Shown: positions 53,892-63,190 of the stretch, piece after piece | Layout: the number at the start of each line of letters is the position of its first letter | Position numbering within the stretch: the first letter of the stretch is position 1 | Assembly: GCA_007859835.1 (NCBI GenBank) | Contig: SJPJ01000001.1 | Location: 5,012,278 to 5,076,277 of the forward strand | From: Novipirellula herctigrandis | Lineage (GTDB): Bacteria; Planctomycetota; Planctomycetia; Pirellulales; Pirellulaceae | Direction: 5' to 3' | DNA length: 64,000 nt | Notes under the pieces: model-generated | What the model saw: only the letters and a program-made list of their open reading frames with translations | Database searches by the model: none | What the model was told of the DNA's origin: nothing | Position numbers and translations under genes: made by a program

Positions 53892-55076
53892 ATGAAGATT
53901 CACGAATTTCAAGGCAAACAACTCTTCCGCCAAGCGGGCGTTCCCGTTTTGGAAGGCCATGTCGCTCGTACGGCTGACGAAGCCGCCGCCGCGTTCAAGA
54001 AGCTCGGTGGGTCGATCGCGGTTGTCAAAGCCCAAATCCACGCGGGCGGTCGCGGTAAAGGGACCGTGATCGACAACCCAACGCAAAAAGGGGTCGTGAT
54101 CGTCAAATCAGCCGAAGAAGCACGAGCGGCCGCCGCGGGCCTGTTGAAGAAAAAGCTAGTCACGATCCAAACCGGTCCCGAAGGCAAGACGGTCAACCGC
54201 GTTTTCGTCGAAGCCGGCTGTGACATTGCTCGTGAATTGTACCTCGGCATCGTTATCGACCGTTCGGCATGCAAGCCGGTTTTGATGGTCAGCTCCGAGG
54301 GGGGCGTGGAAATTGAGACAGTCGCAGAAAAAACACCTGAGTTGATTTTCAAAGAGCCTTTCAACCCGGCCTATGGTTTAGATGCGTTCCAAGTGCGTAA
54401 GCTTTGCAAGAAGCTCAATGTCAACGGCCCAGCGGCAAAATCGGCCGCGACTTTCTTTACTTCGATTTGCCAGTTCTTTGTCGATTACGACTGCTCGATG
54501 GCCGAAATCAACCCGCTTGTGATCACGTCGGATGGTCTGATGGTGGCCTTGGACGCGAAAATTATCTTCGATGACAATGCTTTGTTCCGCCACCCAGACT
54601 TGCTTGAGCTCCGCGATTGGTCCGAAGAAGAACCAAGCGAAGTCCGAGCCAGCGACGCGGGATTGAGTTACGTCAAGCTGGATGGCAATATCGGCTGTTT
54701 GGTCAATGGTGCTGGATTAGCGATGTCGACGATGGATATCATCAAGTACCACGGCGGAAACCCAGCCAACTTCCTTGACGTTGGTGGCGGGGCAAATGCC
54801 CAACAAGTGACCGAAGCATTCCGCATTCTGCTTTCGGATCCGAATTGCAAAGGCGTTCTGGTCAACATCTTTGGCGGAATTGCTCGTTGTACCACGATTG
54901 CATCGGCGTTGATCGAAGCGAGCGAAACGATTGGATTTACCGTGCCGTTGGTCGTCCGACTCGAAGGGACCGAAGTCGAAGAAGGCCGGAAAATGTTGGC
55001 CGAAAGTGATGTGGATATCATCAGCGCGGTCGATATCACAGACGCGGCCAAAAAAATCGTTGCAGCGGTTAAGTAA
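53892..55076 (+). CDS. sucC: Succinyl-CoA synthetase (ADP-forming), beta subunit
   Basis: A 394-aa protein of the usual length. It forms the nucleotide-binding subunit of the TCA-cycle enzyme that converts succinyl-CoA to succinate with ATP formation. Signatures: [19 protein letters not shown] at the N-terminus, the ATP-grasp segments [14 protein letters not shown] and [11 protein letters not shown], and [20 protein letters not shown] with [14 protein letters not shown] at the subunit interface. sucD follows 69 nt later. Confidence 0.95.
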   Translation: MKIHEFQGKQLFRQAGVPVLEGHVARTADEAAAAFKKLGGSIAVVKAQIHAGGRGKGTVIDNPTQKGVVIVKSAEEARAAAAGLLKKKLVTIQTGPEGKTVNRVFVEAGCDIARELYLGIVIDRSACKPVLMVSSEGGVEIETVAEKTPELIFKEPFNPAYGLDAFQVRKLCKKLNVNGPAAKSAATFFTSICQFFVDYDCSMAEINPLVITSDGLMVALDAKIIFDDNALFRHPDLLELRDWSEEEPSEVRASDAGLSYVKLDGNIGCLVNGAGLAMSTMDIIKYHGGNPANFLDVGGGANAQQVTEAFRILLSDPNCKGVLVNIFGGIARCTTIASALIEASETIGFTVPLVVRLEGTEVEEGRKMLAESDVDIISAVDITDAAKKIVAAVK

Positions 55077-55145
55077 CGATTAGTTAGTTTCAAAAACTCG
55101 TACAATTCCACCATTCAACCACTCCTTTCGAACAACCCAACAGTC

Positions 55146-56024
55146 ATGAGCATCCTGATCGACGGCAACACACGAGTGATTTGCCAAGGCATTACCGGAA
55201 AAGCAGGAACCTTCCATAGCCTAGGTTGTCGTGATTACGGCACCAAGATGGTCGGCGGCGTGACGCCTGGAAAAGGCGGCCATGATGTCGATGGCATCCC
55301 CGTGTTTGACACGGTTGAGGAAGCGGTCCAGCAAGAAGGTGCCAATGCAACGATGATCTTTGTCCCGCCGGCGTATACGTCCGACGCAATCATTGAAGCG
55401 GTCGATGCGGGCATCAAAGTGATTGCTGCGATTACCGAGTTTGTCCCCGTGCTCGATATGGTCCGCGTCTATCGAAAGGTTCGCGAAAGTGGCTCGGTCT
55501 TGATCGGCCCGAACTGCCCCGGTTTGATCACGCCTGGCGAATGCAAGATCGGTATTATGCCCGGCTACATTCATCAAAAGGGAAAGGTCGGCGTGATGAG
55601 CCGTAGCGGAACATTGACGTACGAAGCCGTTTGGCAAACCAGTAACTTGAAGCTAGGCCAAAGCACCTGCGTTGGACTTGGTGGGGATCCGATTGTAGGG
55701 ACGAACTACATCGACCTATTTAAGCTTTATCAAGAAGATGATCAAACCGAAGCGATTCTGATGATCGGTGAAATCGGCGGATCCGCCGAAGAAGAAGCCG
55801 CCGCGTATGTCAAAGAGCACGTTACCAAGCCGGTCGCTGCATTCATCGCCGGTCGAACGGCGCCTCCCGGTAAACGAATGGGTCACGCCGGTGCAATCAT
55901 TAGTGGCGGCAAAGGAACGGCCGTCGAAAAGGTCGCAGCACTCGAAGCCGCCGGTATCGTGGTCGCCCCAACTCCGGCCGACATGGGCCAAGCGGTCGCC
56001 GACGCGATCGCCAAACATTCATAA
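55146..56024 (+). CDS. sucD: Succinyl-CoA synthetase, alpha subunit
   Basis: A 292-aa protein. The CoA-binding N-terminus ([24 protein letters not shown]), [20 protein letters not shown], and the phospho-histidine loop [19 protein letters not shown] are complete. Works with SucC. Confidence 0.95.
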   Translation: MSILIDGNTRVICQGITGKAGTFHSLGCRDYGTKMVGGVTPGKGGHDVDGIPVFDTVEEAVQQEGANATMIFVPPAYTSDAIIEAVDAGIKVIAAITEFVPVLDMVRVYRKVRESGSVLIGPNCPGLITPGECKIGIMPGYIHQKGKVGVMSRSGTLTYEAVWQTSNLKLGQSTCVGLGGDPIVGTNYIDLFKLYQEDDQTEAILMIGEIGGSAEEEAAAYVKEHVTKPVAAFIAGRTAPPGKRMGHAGAIISGGKGTAVEKVAALEAAGIVVAPTPADMGQAVADAIAKHS

Positions 56025-56072
56025 GTGTCATTGGATTTCACGCTTTAGCGTGCGAAAGACACGGGACACATC

Positions 56073-56115
56073 ATCTTGGCTCGAGTTTATCTTGGCTCGA
56101 GTTTATCTTGGCTCG
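56073..56115. repeat. 16-bp tandem repeat after sucD
   Basis: Units atcttggctcgagttt at 56073 and 56089, with a partial third copy to 56115. A short hairpin cacgctttagcgtg precedes it at 56039-56052. Both lie between the convergent genes sucD and the DUF1573 protein. Confidence 0.9.
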
Positions 56116-56163
56116 GGGGGCAACCCGACTCGTTAGATCTTGAATTTCAGACGCTGGTTCAAC

Positions 56164-57363
56164 TTACGGTGCTGGGATGATCTCGCCAAACAGTGGCATC
56201 CAATCCGACAAATCGGGATGCTGACGATCAGCGATTTCGACGTAGCCCTGCTTGTTAAATCGGAATATGGTGGGTTTCGCGTCCTCGGCTAAGCGAATCG
56301 TTACCCGAAACGTATTGGGAACTCGTTTGATCGGATGTAACGATGCAATTAGCCCCTCGGGTTCCAACGATTTGATATGCGCATCCTTGGGCGGGGCATC
56401 GGTTTTAAAACGGACAACAAAAGACCATTCTTTTTTCGATCCAAGTTCAATGGTGCCGAGGTCCAAACCCGATGCGTCTAATTCGGGACCATGAAAAACC
56501 ACTGGCTTTCCGAACTTGCCACGAAACGGAATTTCGATCCAATGGTCGGTCTCTGTGGCGGTGTCAAACAGATGGACGCGAACCGTTTCATCAAAACTCT
56601 CCAAGTGAGTTTGCGGCGCGGAGTAGGTAAGTTTAATCGTGTAGCCAGACCGGGCATGTAGACCCACAAGGTCGATCGCACGAATCGGTTTAACGTTGAC
56701 CTGGATTTTGCCAGTCGACGGTTCGGTTTCGAGTACCACGAAGTCATCAAATACTTGGCTGTAGATCACGCAGGATGTTTCGAGGGTTTGCCCAGCATAT
56801 CCTTTTAGATTCAACAGATCATCGGAATGGAATGCCCATTGCGAACGGACCTTTCCGCGGATGGTGAGTTCGATTTGCTCCCTCGTTGGGTCATTCGTTT
56901 CGATGTGGGCTCGTTGCTCATAGTGATCAGCAACATCCTCCCCAACGTTCCAAATCAACTCGACTTTTCTGGACTCACCAGCGGGTACAATTCGGTCTTT
57001 GATCTTTGCGACAGTGCACTTACAACTGCTACCAGCGGGGCTCAGTACCAAGTCACCCTCACCCGTGTTGGTGACCACAAACTCGTGTGACGCTCCGTTG
57101 GTGCCCGGGTCAATGTAGCCAAAGTCATATTCTGTTTCGTCAATGGAAACTCGGGGTGACGTGTTTCGTTTTGCGGTTTCGATTGCCGCTGATTCCATCC
57201 GTAGCAACCTGATCTTTTCCTCGTACTCGGTTCGACGATGGTCAGGAACACCGTAGGGCTTGTTGGGCGTGACAGCGCCAAGCGAGACGGCCAATCCGAT
57301 CGCCATGAAGACACAAGCAAAGCCGATGGAAATACGAATGCCAGTGGAAGGATGTAGCGACAT
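56164..57363 (-). CDS. Exported DUF1573-domain protein
   Basis: A 399-aa protein with an N-terminal signal anchor (ISIGFACVFMAIGLAVSLG). DUF1573 signature: YDFGYIDPGTNGASHEFVVT followed by SSCKCTVAKI with two Cys. The rest consists of further beta-sandwich units (LDLGTIELGSKKEWSFVVRF). These proteins sit in the periplasm or at the surface; function unknown. Start ATG 57363. Confidence 0.8.
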   Translation of the reverse strand: MSLHPSTGIRISIGFACVFMAIGLAVSLGAVTPNKPYGVPDHRRTEYEEKIRLLRMESAAIETAKRNTSPRVSIDETEYDFGYIDPGTNGASHEFVVTNTGEGDLVLSPAGSSCKCTVAKIKDRIVPAGESRKVELIWNVGEDVADHYEQRAHIETNDPTREQIELTIRGKVRSQWAFHSDDLLNLKGYAGQTLETSCVIYSQVFDDFVVLETEPSTGKIQVNVKPIRAIDLVGLHARSGYTIKLTYSAPQTHLESFDETVRVHLFDTATETDHWIEIPFRGKFGKPVVFHGPELDASGLDLGTIELGSKKEWSFVVRFKTDAPPKDAHIKSLEPEGLIASLHPIKRVPNTFRVTIRLAEDAKPTIFRFNKQGYVEIADRQHPDLSDWMPLFGEIIPAP

Positions 57364-57483
57364 AGTGATTCTATTGAAAATGGTTGAAGCTTTGGGGCAA
57401 TAGGTCGGGTCGTCTTTGAACGACAGCCAGCCTGGGACAAATCCCAGGCCGGTGATCGAAGACATGGGGCAACGTCGTTCGAG

Positions 57484-58743
57484 CTAGTTGCTCTCGAAGG
57501 TGCCCTTCAACATCATTTCGTCGATGAACAACCCGTTGAACATTTCATTGGGAGCAATTTCAACTTCGCTATCAGCGAACCCACTGATTTGTGAGTCAGC
57601 GGCTTCACCACTGGTATTTGTTGAAGTATAGAACTGGAAACCAGGGTTTAGGTAACCATCCCCGTTGCTTCCGTCATAGAACTGTTTTACGGAACCGTCA
57701 GCCATCAAAATATTTGCAATACCACCATGAAGGGCATACCAATCACGGGTGTCTTGTAAGTACAGGCCATTGCCACTTTTTCCGGTTGGACCAACTCCGG
57801 CGTCGAAGTCGAAGCAGTTGTTGATGGTCGGGTTCCCTTTTTCGCAACCCATTTGACTGCCGATCGGAAGCGAGACGTCGGCAAGACCAGCAGCGTCTTG
57901 CTTAGCCAAAGAAATCGAACCATTGGTATTCACATAAGCGGGGCCATCGTTGAAAGCTTCGGTCAAGAGCATGCCTTGTGGTAGCAGTTCTTCACCGTTG
58001 CTGCCGGTAATCGAGATCGTCAACACTGCTTCGTCGATGTCACCCGGGCCCGCGTCACCCAAAAGGGCGATGTTCGACGCCGGAATGCGGCTGCCATCAA
58101 TGACAGAGAGTTGGATCGGTCCCTTAGTGCCATCGCGTTGCTTGAACTCCGTTTGGTTGTTGCTTCGTGTGTTCAGCACGATGCTAGAACCGGTTCCGCT
58201 GGTGAGCGGTGAGTTTCGCACGAGGTGGTAACCAGCAGCATAGTTGGTGTTGTAGCCCTTTTCGAGGAATTGCGTACCGATGTGTGCTGCTCGTTCCGGC
58301 GAGTTTGCTGCTAGTGTTGGAGTCGCACCAAAAATCGATTTGCATTGTCCTGTGTTGAGGCGATTGGCTGTCGTTCCTTTTCCGTTGGTGGTGTCGGTTC
58401 CAACCAAGTCGTTCAGTTTTTCACTACCCTTGCCACCATTACTTGGGCAAAGCATGTCCGAAGGCATGGCAAGGCCAGAGTTGACAAGGTCCGCAACCCA
58501 ACCGTAGGTGTCCATACATCCGTCGCGACGATAATCGCTTGCACCGGTGCAAAGACGACCCACTTGGTCTCGTTCAGCGTACGTCAACATTCCGATACCA
58601 AATTGGCGCAGATTGTTCGAACACGTACTACGACGAGCCGCTTCACGTGCTTTCGCGAGTGCTGGTAACGCAAGTGCTGCCAAAATCGCGATGATCGAAA
58701 TCACAACGAGCATTTCGATCAGGGTAAAACCGTTCTTCTTCAT
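57484..58743 (-). CDS. DUF1559 pseudopilin-like protein (type II secretion-type N-terminus)
   Basis: A 419-aa protein with a prepilin cleavage/methylation motif [20 protein letters not shown], and then [20 protein letters not shown], typical of planctomycete DUF1559 proteins. The C-terminus has the [17 protein letters not shown] signature. Start ATG 58743 puts Gly-Phe-Thr-Leu-Ile-Glu near the N-terminus. It is processed by prepilin peptidase and probably assembles with the secretion machinery. It is a tandem paralogue of the next gene. Confidence 0.9.
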   Translation of the reverse strand: MKKNGFTLIEMLVVISIIAILAALALPALAKAREAARRSTCSNNLRQFGIGMLTYAERDQVGRLCTGASDYRRDGCMDTYGWVADLVNSGLAMPSDMLCPSNGGKGSEKLNDLVGTDTTNGKGTTANRLNTGQCKSIFGATPTLAANSPERAAHIGTQFLEKGYNTNYAAGYHLVRNSPLTSGTGSSIVLNTRSNNQTEFKQRDGTKGPIQLSVIDGSRIPASNIALLGDAGPGDIDEAVLTISITGSNGEELLPQGMLLTEAFNDGPAYVNTNGSISLAKQDAAGLADVSLPIGSQMGCEKGNPTINNCFDFDAGVGPTGKSGNGLYLQDTRDWYALHGGIANILMADGSVKQFYDGSNGDGYLNPGFQFYTSTNTSGEAADSQISGFADSEVEIAPNEMFNGLFIDEMMLKGTFESN

Positions 58744-58892
58744 CTTCTTTATTTTCCTAACAAGTGTTTGTAATCGAAGTTTGGACCACATGCCCAAGCT
58801 TCATTTCGGGGACTCAGTTCCTGTACAAGTTCGTAATAAATCCTTAAATCAATTAACCTCCTGCGTTAAAACCAATGCTTTTTTGGGGGCGT

Positions 58893-60119
58893 TTAGTTGT
58901 GCTTTCCTTTGGACATCAACGAGTAGTAGCTCGCTAAGTTCAGGTCACCGACTTCAATTTCCTCGCTCGTCCAGTAATCGTGATGCTGAGGAAAACCGTT
59001 GTTGATGTATCGGTCGCCGTTGGAATCTTCGATCGCTTGGACCGAACCGTCCGCCATCAACACATAGGCAATTCCCATGTGTAGCGGAGCCATCCCGCGA
59101 TAGTCTTGTTTGGTGTGATGGTTCCATGCCCGAAGCCATCCGCTGGTGCCCTCACGAGGCGTTCCGTTTGGAAATTGCGGCACTTCGAATTGGGTCAATC
59201 CTGCTCCGCTATCGATCGCGACTGGTTCGCCAACCATCGAAACGGTGTAGGTTGAGTGAGCGGGCACGGTTTCATCGAGATCGATGTCTAAGTCGAGATA
59301 ACCCAATGTTGCTGCATCGCAAAGCAGCGGAATGGTGCTTGCCGGAGCACGGCCCGAATCGACACGTTTGGTGGTAAGTGGACCCCGGGTCACGAATCGG
59401 CTCTTGGTATCGGTCAACCAATTCTTGAACGTCGCGGACGTTGCAGGCGAGGAATAGGCGCTCGCACACGAGGATCGCCCAAGGTTGACATTGCCAAATT
59501 TATTGAGCTGAAACTCACTGCGGAACAAAAACCATGATCCGGCATAGTTCGTGTTGTATCCTTGTCCGATCATTGTCTGACTGACCAGAGGGGCGCGAGA
59601 GGGTGGGTCATTGAGTGATTGTTCCACAATTTGGTGGGCCACATTGACCACACGATCACCCATCGCATTGACATGTGGATCGTTTCCCATCCGCCGGTTA
59701 TCCATGCAATCTTCGCATGTTGAACACCCGGAATCGGCTGACAACGTGATGTCAGCGATACTCATCGTTAACGCTTGGTGGACCGCGACAGATGTAGACG
59801 CAGGATTGCTAGGACAACGCATTTCGCTGACCACAACGCCGCGGTCGATAAGGTCCGACACCCATCCAAATTCCGTGGGCACGCCATCGCGTTGGAAATT
59901 AAAATCGCCACTGCAATAGGACGAGTCACGCGAACTGGTCGCTCGAGCTGCTAGACCAATTCCGAATTGACGTAGATTACTTTGGCATTGCGAACCGCGG
60001 GCAGCAGCCCTTGCTTTATTGATCGCTGGTAAAAGCAATGCAGCCAGCATGCCGATGATCGAGATGACGACTAGCATTTCGACCAGCGTGAATCCGATTT
60101 TGTGACGGTGAATTTTCAA
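58893..60119 (-). CDS. DUF1559 pseudopilin-like protein, second paralogue
   Basis: A 408-aa protein. N-terminal [20 protein letters not shown], followed by [21 protein letters not shown]-terminal [20 protein letters not shown]. It also has a CSTCEDC segment. It lies upstream of its paralogue in the same direction with about 150 nt between them. The start is uncertain: TTG 60119 gives a short N-terminal region as in the paralogue; TTG 60182 would add 21 residues. No good ribosome binding site precedes either. Confidence 0.85.
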   Translation of the reverse strand: MKIHRHKIGFTLVEMLVVISIIGMLAALLLPAINKARAAARGSQCQSNLRQFGIGLAARATSSRDSSYCSGDFNFQRDGVPTEFGWVSDLIDRGVVVSEMRCPSNPASTSVAVHQALTMSIADITLSADSGCSTCEDCMDNRRMGNDPHVNAMGDRVVNVAHQIVEQSLNDPPSRAPLVSQTMIGQGYNTNYAGSWFLFRSEFQLNKFGNVNLGRSSCASAYSSPATSATFKNWLTDTKSRFVTRGPLTTKRVDSGRAPASTIPLLCDAATLGYLDLDIDLDETVPAHSTYTVSMVGEPVAIDSGAGLTQFEVPQFPNGTPREGTSGWLRAWNHHTKQDYRGMAPLHMGIAYVLMADGSVQAIEDSNGDRYINNGFPQHHDYWTSEEIEVGDLNLASYYSLMSKGKHN

Positions 60120-60543
60120 GACAGTACTTTTGTTTATGACAGGAGATTTCAAAGAGATTCGCTGAGAATTCCTCAGCTGCAAAATGATCTCTAACTCGCT
60201 TGTCGAAGGTATTTAAGCAATGACTTTTTGCGAAACAACCGCCAATTGGCAAACTCATCTAGCCTTAACCGTTTCTTTGTAATTGCCGATCGGTCAGGCT
60301 TCGCCACCCGATTAGATGGTTGGTGGCGATAAGCAGTAGATGGCTGGCGGCGATAGAGGAACAATCGCCAAAACAATGGCTGCGTTGTCGCCATTGAAGG
60401 AGACAGCATATTGAGCCGAAGCGTGATAGAATGTCGGAGACGCGATGCCAGCTTCACAAAGACTTCACATTCAATAGGCAGCCGCAAAGCACCATTTGAT
60501 CGCATCGCGTGTTTGCCTTTTCTCGTTCATGACATTTTTCGGT
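60120..60543. other. Intergenic region with 24-bp imperfect duplication
   Basis: About 420 nt between divergent genes. At 60313-60336 and 60337-60360 an imperfect 24-bp unit beginning agatggttggtggcgata is repeated. No gene seen. Promoters for both neighbours should be here. Confidence 0.6.
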
Positions 60544-61821
60544 ATGACAGACGATCACGGTGAAAAAGATGACGCTCCTAGGGACGGTCTGCAGTGCGAC
60601 CAGTTAATCCGCTTGAATACGCTACTTGCAAAGCTTCGCGATCGACCGTTTTACCGAGAACGGCTTGCGGATATCACGCTGCCGCTTCAATCGTTAGCAG
60701 ATCTCTCCCAATTGCCGTTGCTTGAAAAAGCCGACTTGGTTCCTGCTGTTCCCGCATTGCCAGGACGTATTTTTGACTTGCCGATACAGCAGTACACGCG
60801 GCTGCACCAAACCAGTGGTACTAGCGGATGGCCGCTACCGGTTCTCGATACACCGGACGATTGGAGGTGGTGGCTCGACTGTTGGCAATACGTTCTCGAT
60901 GCGGCGGAGGTGACCGATCACGACATTGCGATGATGGCGTTTTCGTTTGGCCCGTTCATTGGATTTTGGACCGCCAATGATGCGATGATTCGTCGCGGCG
61001 CTCTGGTCGTACCTGGTGGCGGCATGTCGAGCGAGGCGAGGCTAAAGATGATCGACGACTATCGCTGCACCGTTCTGTGCTGCACTCCTACCTATGCGCT
61101 TCATTTGGTGGCGGTTGCGAAAGAACAAAATATGGACCTGATCAAAAACCATGTTTCTCGCATCATTGTTGCCGGCGAACCGGGCGGATCGATCCAGTCG
61201 GTGCGTCGCCGGATCGAACAGGCATGGGGTGCGAAAGTCGTTGACCATAGTGGTGCAAGTGAGCTCGGGGCGTGGGGATTCGGAAGTGCCGACGGCAGGG
61301 GGCTGCATGTGATCGAATCGGAATTTATCGCTGAAATCCTTCGTGTTGACGACGAAAATCCGCATGGCGTAGCGGTCAACGACGGCGAATTGGGTGAATT
61401 GGTGTTGACCAATTTGGGCCGTATCGGCGGCCCCGCCATTCGCTATCGAACGGGTGATATTGTTCGTGGCTATCGCAATCATGAACAATCCAGCCCGTTT
61501 CTGTGGTTGGACGGTGGAGTGATCGGCCGCGCTGATGATATGATCGTGGTCCGTGGCGTAAACGTCTTCCCCAGCAGTGTTGAAGCGATCATTCGCGAAG
61601 TCGATTCGATTGCCGAATATCGTATGATCGTCGATCAAGTGGACGAGATGGATCAATTGAGGATCGAATTGGAAGGAACCAGTGGTTTGGCCAAAAAAAT
61701 CGCTGCACTGCTAAGAAACCGCTTGGCACTGCGAATCGAGGTGACGCCCGTAGCAGAGGCATCCTTGCCAAGGTTTCAAGCCAAATCACGACGATTGGTT
61801 GACAAGCGAGTCCGGTCGTAG
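60544..61821 (+). CDS. AMP-binding acyl-CoA ligase, phenylacetate-CoA ligase (PaaK)-like
   Basis: A 425-aa adenylate-forming enzyme. The phosphate loop is HQTSGTSGWPLPVLDT, with AGEPGGSIQSVRRRIEQAWG, HSGASELGAWGFG and AIRYRTGDIVRGY in the core, and GRADDMIVVRGVNVFPSSVE marking the C-terminal lid. It activates a carboxylic acid, probably aromatic, as an acyl-adenylate and then CoA thioester. The genes around do not show a phenylacetate pathway. The start is ATG 60544; in-frame ATG 60529 and TTG 60496 also exist. Confidence 0.85.
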   Translation: MTDDHGEKDDAPRDGLQCDQLIRLNTLLAKLRDRPFYRERLADITLPLQSLADLSQLPLLEKADLVPAVPALPGRIFDLPIQQYTRLHQTSGTSGWPLPVLDTPDDWRWWLDCWQYVLDAAEVTDHDIAMMAFSFGPFIGFWTANDAMIRRGALVVPGGGMSSEARLKMIDDYRCTVLCCTPTYALHLVAVAKEQNMDLIKNHVSRIIVAGEPGGSIQSVRRRIEQAWGAKVVDHSGASELGAWGFGSADGRGLHVIESEFIAEILRVDDENPHGVAVNDGELGELVLTNLGRIGGPAIRYRTGDIVRGYRNHEQSSPFLWLDGGVIGRADDMIVVRGVNVFPSSVEAIIREVDSIAEYRMIVDQVDEMDQLRIELEGTSGLAKKIAALLRNRLALRIEVTPVAEASLPRFQAKSRRLVDKRVRS

Positions 61822-61910
61822 GTTACGCTTTCAAGCGTGGTCATGGTTTCTAGGTTTTTAACATCACAGGCATTGGACCGTCCTTCTACAAAAGGCTAGT
61901 GCCCACCCCC

Positions 61911-62282
61911 ATGGAGCAGTTCTTGAATTCGACTCAACCCGACGACTTTGATTTAACTCCCGTTACGATTGCTCGTGATGGTGAAACAGCGATTGAAATC
62001 ACATGGACCGATGGATCGACCAATCGATGGACCGCCGCGGAGCTCCGCAAGGCGTGCCCGTGTGCGACGTGCCGCGAAAAACGCAGAGCGAATGAAGAAC
62101 AGAAAGGTTCCGGGGGACCCATGCTATTGCCTGTATTGAGCACCGCGGAGGCACAACCCGTTCGTATTGAGTCGATGTCCCCCGTTGGATCGTACGCATA
62201 CAGTATCGCCTTCAGCGACGGTCACTCATCGGGAATCTTTCCTATGAGATTGCTCGCGGGACAACAGCTAGAAATCGAATAA
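61911..62282 (+). CDS. DUF971 domain protein (GBBH-like N-terminal domain)
   Basis: A 123-aa protein matching the small DUF971 family: IEITWTDGSTNRWTAAELRK, ACPCATCREKR with a zinc-type Cys set, and the C-terminal SYAYSIAFSDGHSSGIFPMR. Members often accompany iron-sulfur or Mrp/ApbC proteins, not seen here. GTG 61899 is an alternative start. SMUG1 follows 5 nt later, so both are likely co-transcribed. A hairpin acgctttcaagcgt lies at 61825-61838, upstream. Confidence 0.8.
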   Translation: MEQFLNSTQPDDFDLTPVTIARDGETAIEITWTDGSTNRWTAAELRKACPCATCREKRRANEEQKGSGGPMLLPVLSTAEAQPVRIESMSPVGSYAYSIAFSDGHSSGIFPMRLLAGQQLEIE

Positions 62283-62287
62283 CGTAC

Positions 62288-63043
62288 ATGGCAAATAAAA
62301 GCATGGCAAAAAAAAGAAACGGTTCTCGAAACTCGCTCATTGACGCTGCCGCTGCGCTGCGCGATGAAGTCGACGTGCTTTCCTTTTCCGAACCAGTCAC
62401 TCATGTCTACAACCCACTCCAATATGCTTGGAGGTCGCATCAGACCTATTTGAATCTTGCCAATGACAAAGGGGTCCGCGTTGTATTGCTTGGAATGAAC
62501 CCTGGGCCTTGGGGAATGGCACAAACCGGAGTGCCGTTTGGCGAGATCAACGCGGTCCGAGATTGGATGGGGATTGACGTTCCGGTCGACCATCCGTCAC
62601 CCGAACATCCGAAACGTCCGGTCCAAGGATTTGCGTGTGAAAAAAGCGAAGTGAGCGGGCGTCGTTTGTGGGGACTGTTTCAGCAAAAGTATCCCAAGTC
62701 AAAAGACTTTTTCAAAAATCATTTTGTCACCAACTATTGCCCGTTAGTCTTTATGGAAGAATCCGCCCGTAACCGTACGCCAGACAAGCTCGCTGCTTCG
62801 GAACGTGAAAAACTTACGGAAATATGTGACCGTCACTTGAGTCGACTTCTTGAGATCTTGAAGCCACAGTACGCAGTCGGAGTGGGCGCCTACGCCGAAA
62901 ATTGTCTTAAGCGAGTGATCGAAAACGGAAACGTCGAAATCTCGCTTTCGCGGATTTTGCATCCTAGCCCCGCTTCGCCAGCTGCGAACAAAGATTGGTC
63001 AGGAACCGCGACCAAGCAGCTCAAATCAGCTGGTATTTGGTAG
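62288..63043 (+). CDS. Uracil-DNA glycosylase family 3 (SMUG1-type)
   Basis: A 251-aa base-excision repair enzyme. Core motif LGMNPGPWGMAQTGVPFGE is the SMUG1 active-site segment (Asn in GMNPG), with EHPKRPVQGF and SEVSGRRLWGLF, and the second motif ILHPSPASPAANKDW containing the catalytic His. It removes uracil and related damaged pyrimidines from DNA. SMUG1 is mostly known from animals but occurs in a few bacteria, including planctomycetes and Geobacter. It follows DUF971 with 5 nt between. Confidence 0.9.
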   Translation: MANKSMAKKRNGSRNSLIDAAAALRDEVDVLSFSEPVTHVYNPLQYAWRSHQTYLNLANDKGVRVVLLGMNPGPWGMAQTGVPFGEINAVRDWMGIDVPVDHPSPEHPKRPVQGFACEKSEVSGRRLWGLFQQKYPKSKDFFKNHFVTNYCPLVFMEESARNRTPDKLAASEREKLTEICDRHLSRLLEILKPQYAVGVGAYAENCLKRVIENGNVEISLSRILHPSPASPAANKDWSGTATKQLKSAGIW

Positions 63044-63190
63044 TCCGCCGTTGCCATGACCCGAGTGACGCCTGGGTAAGCCAGATTGCGACAAACAGCT
63101 CGGTTGCGGCAAACGTGGATTTCAAAAAAAGCACACTAAGGTTTTTGTTGGTCGGGGGATTTGTTGGTGGGGCGCTAGGCTGTCGTTGAA

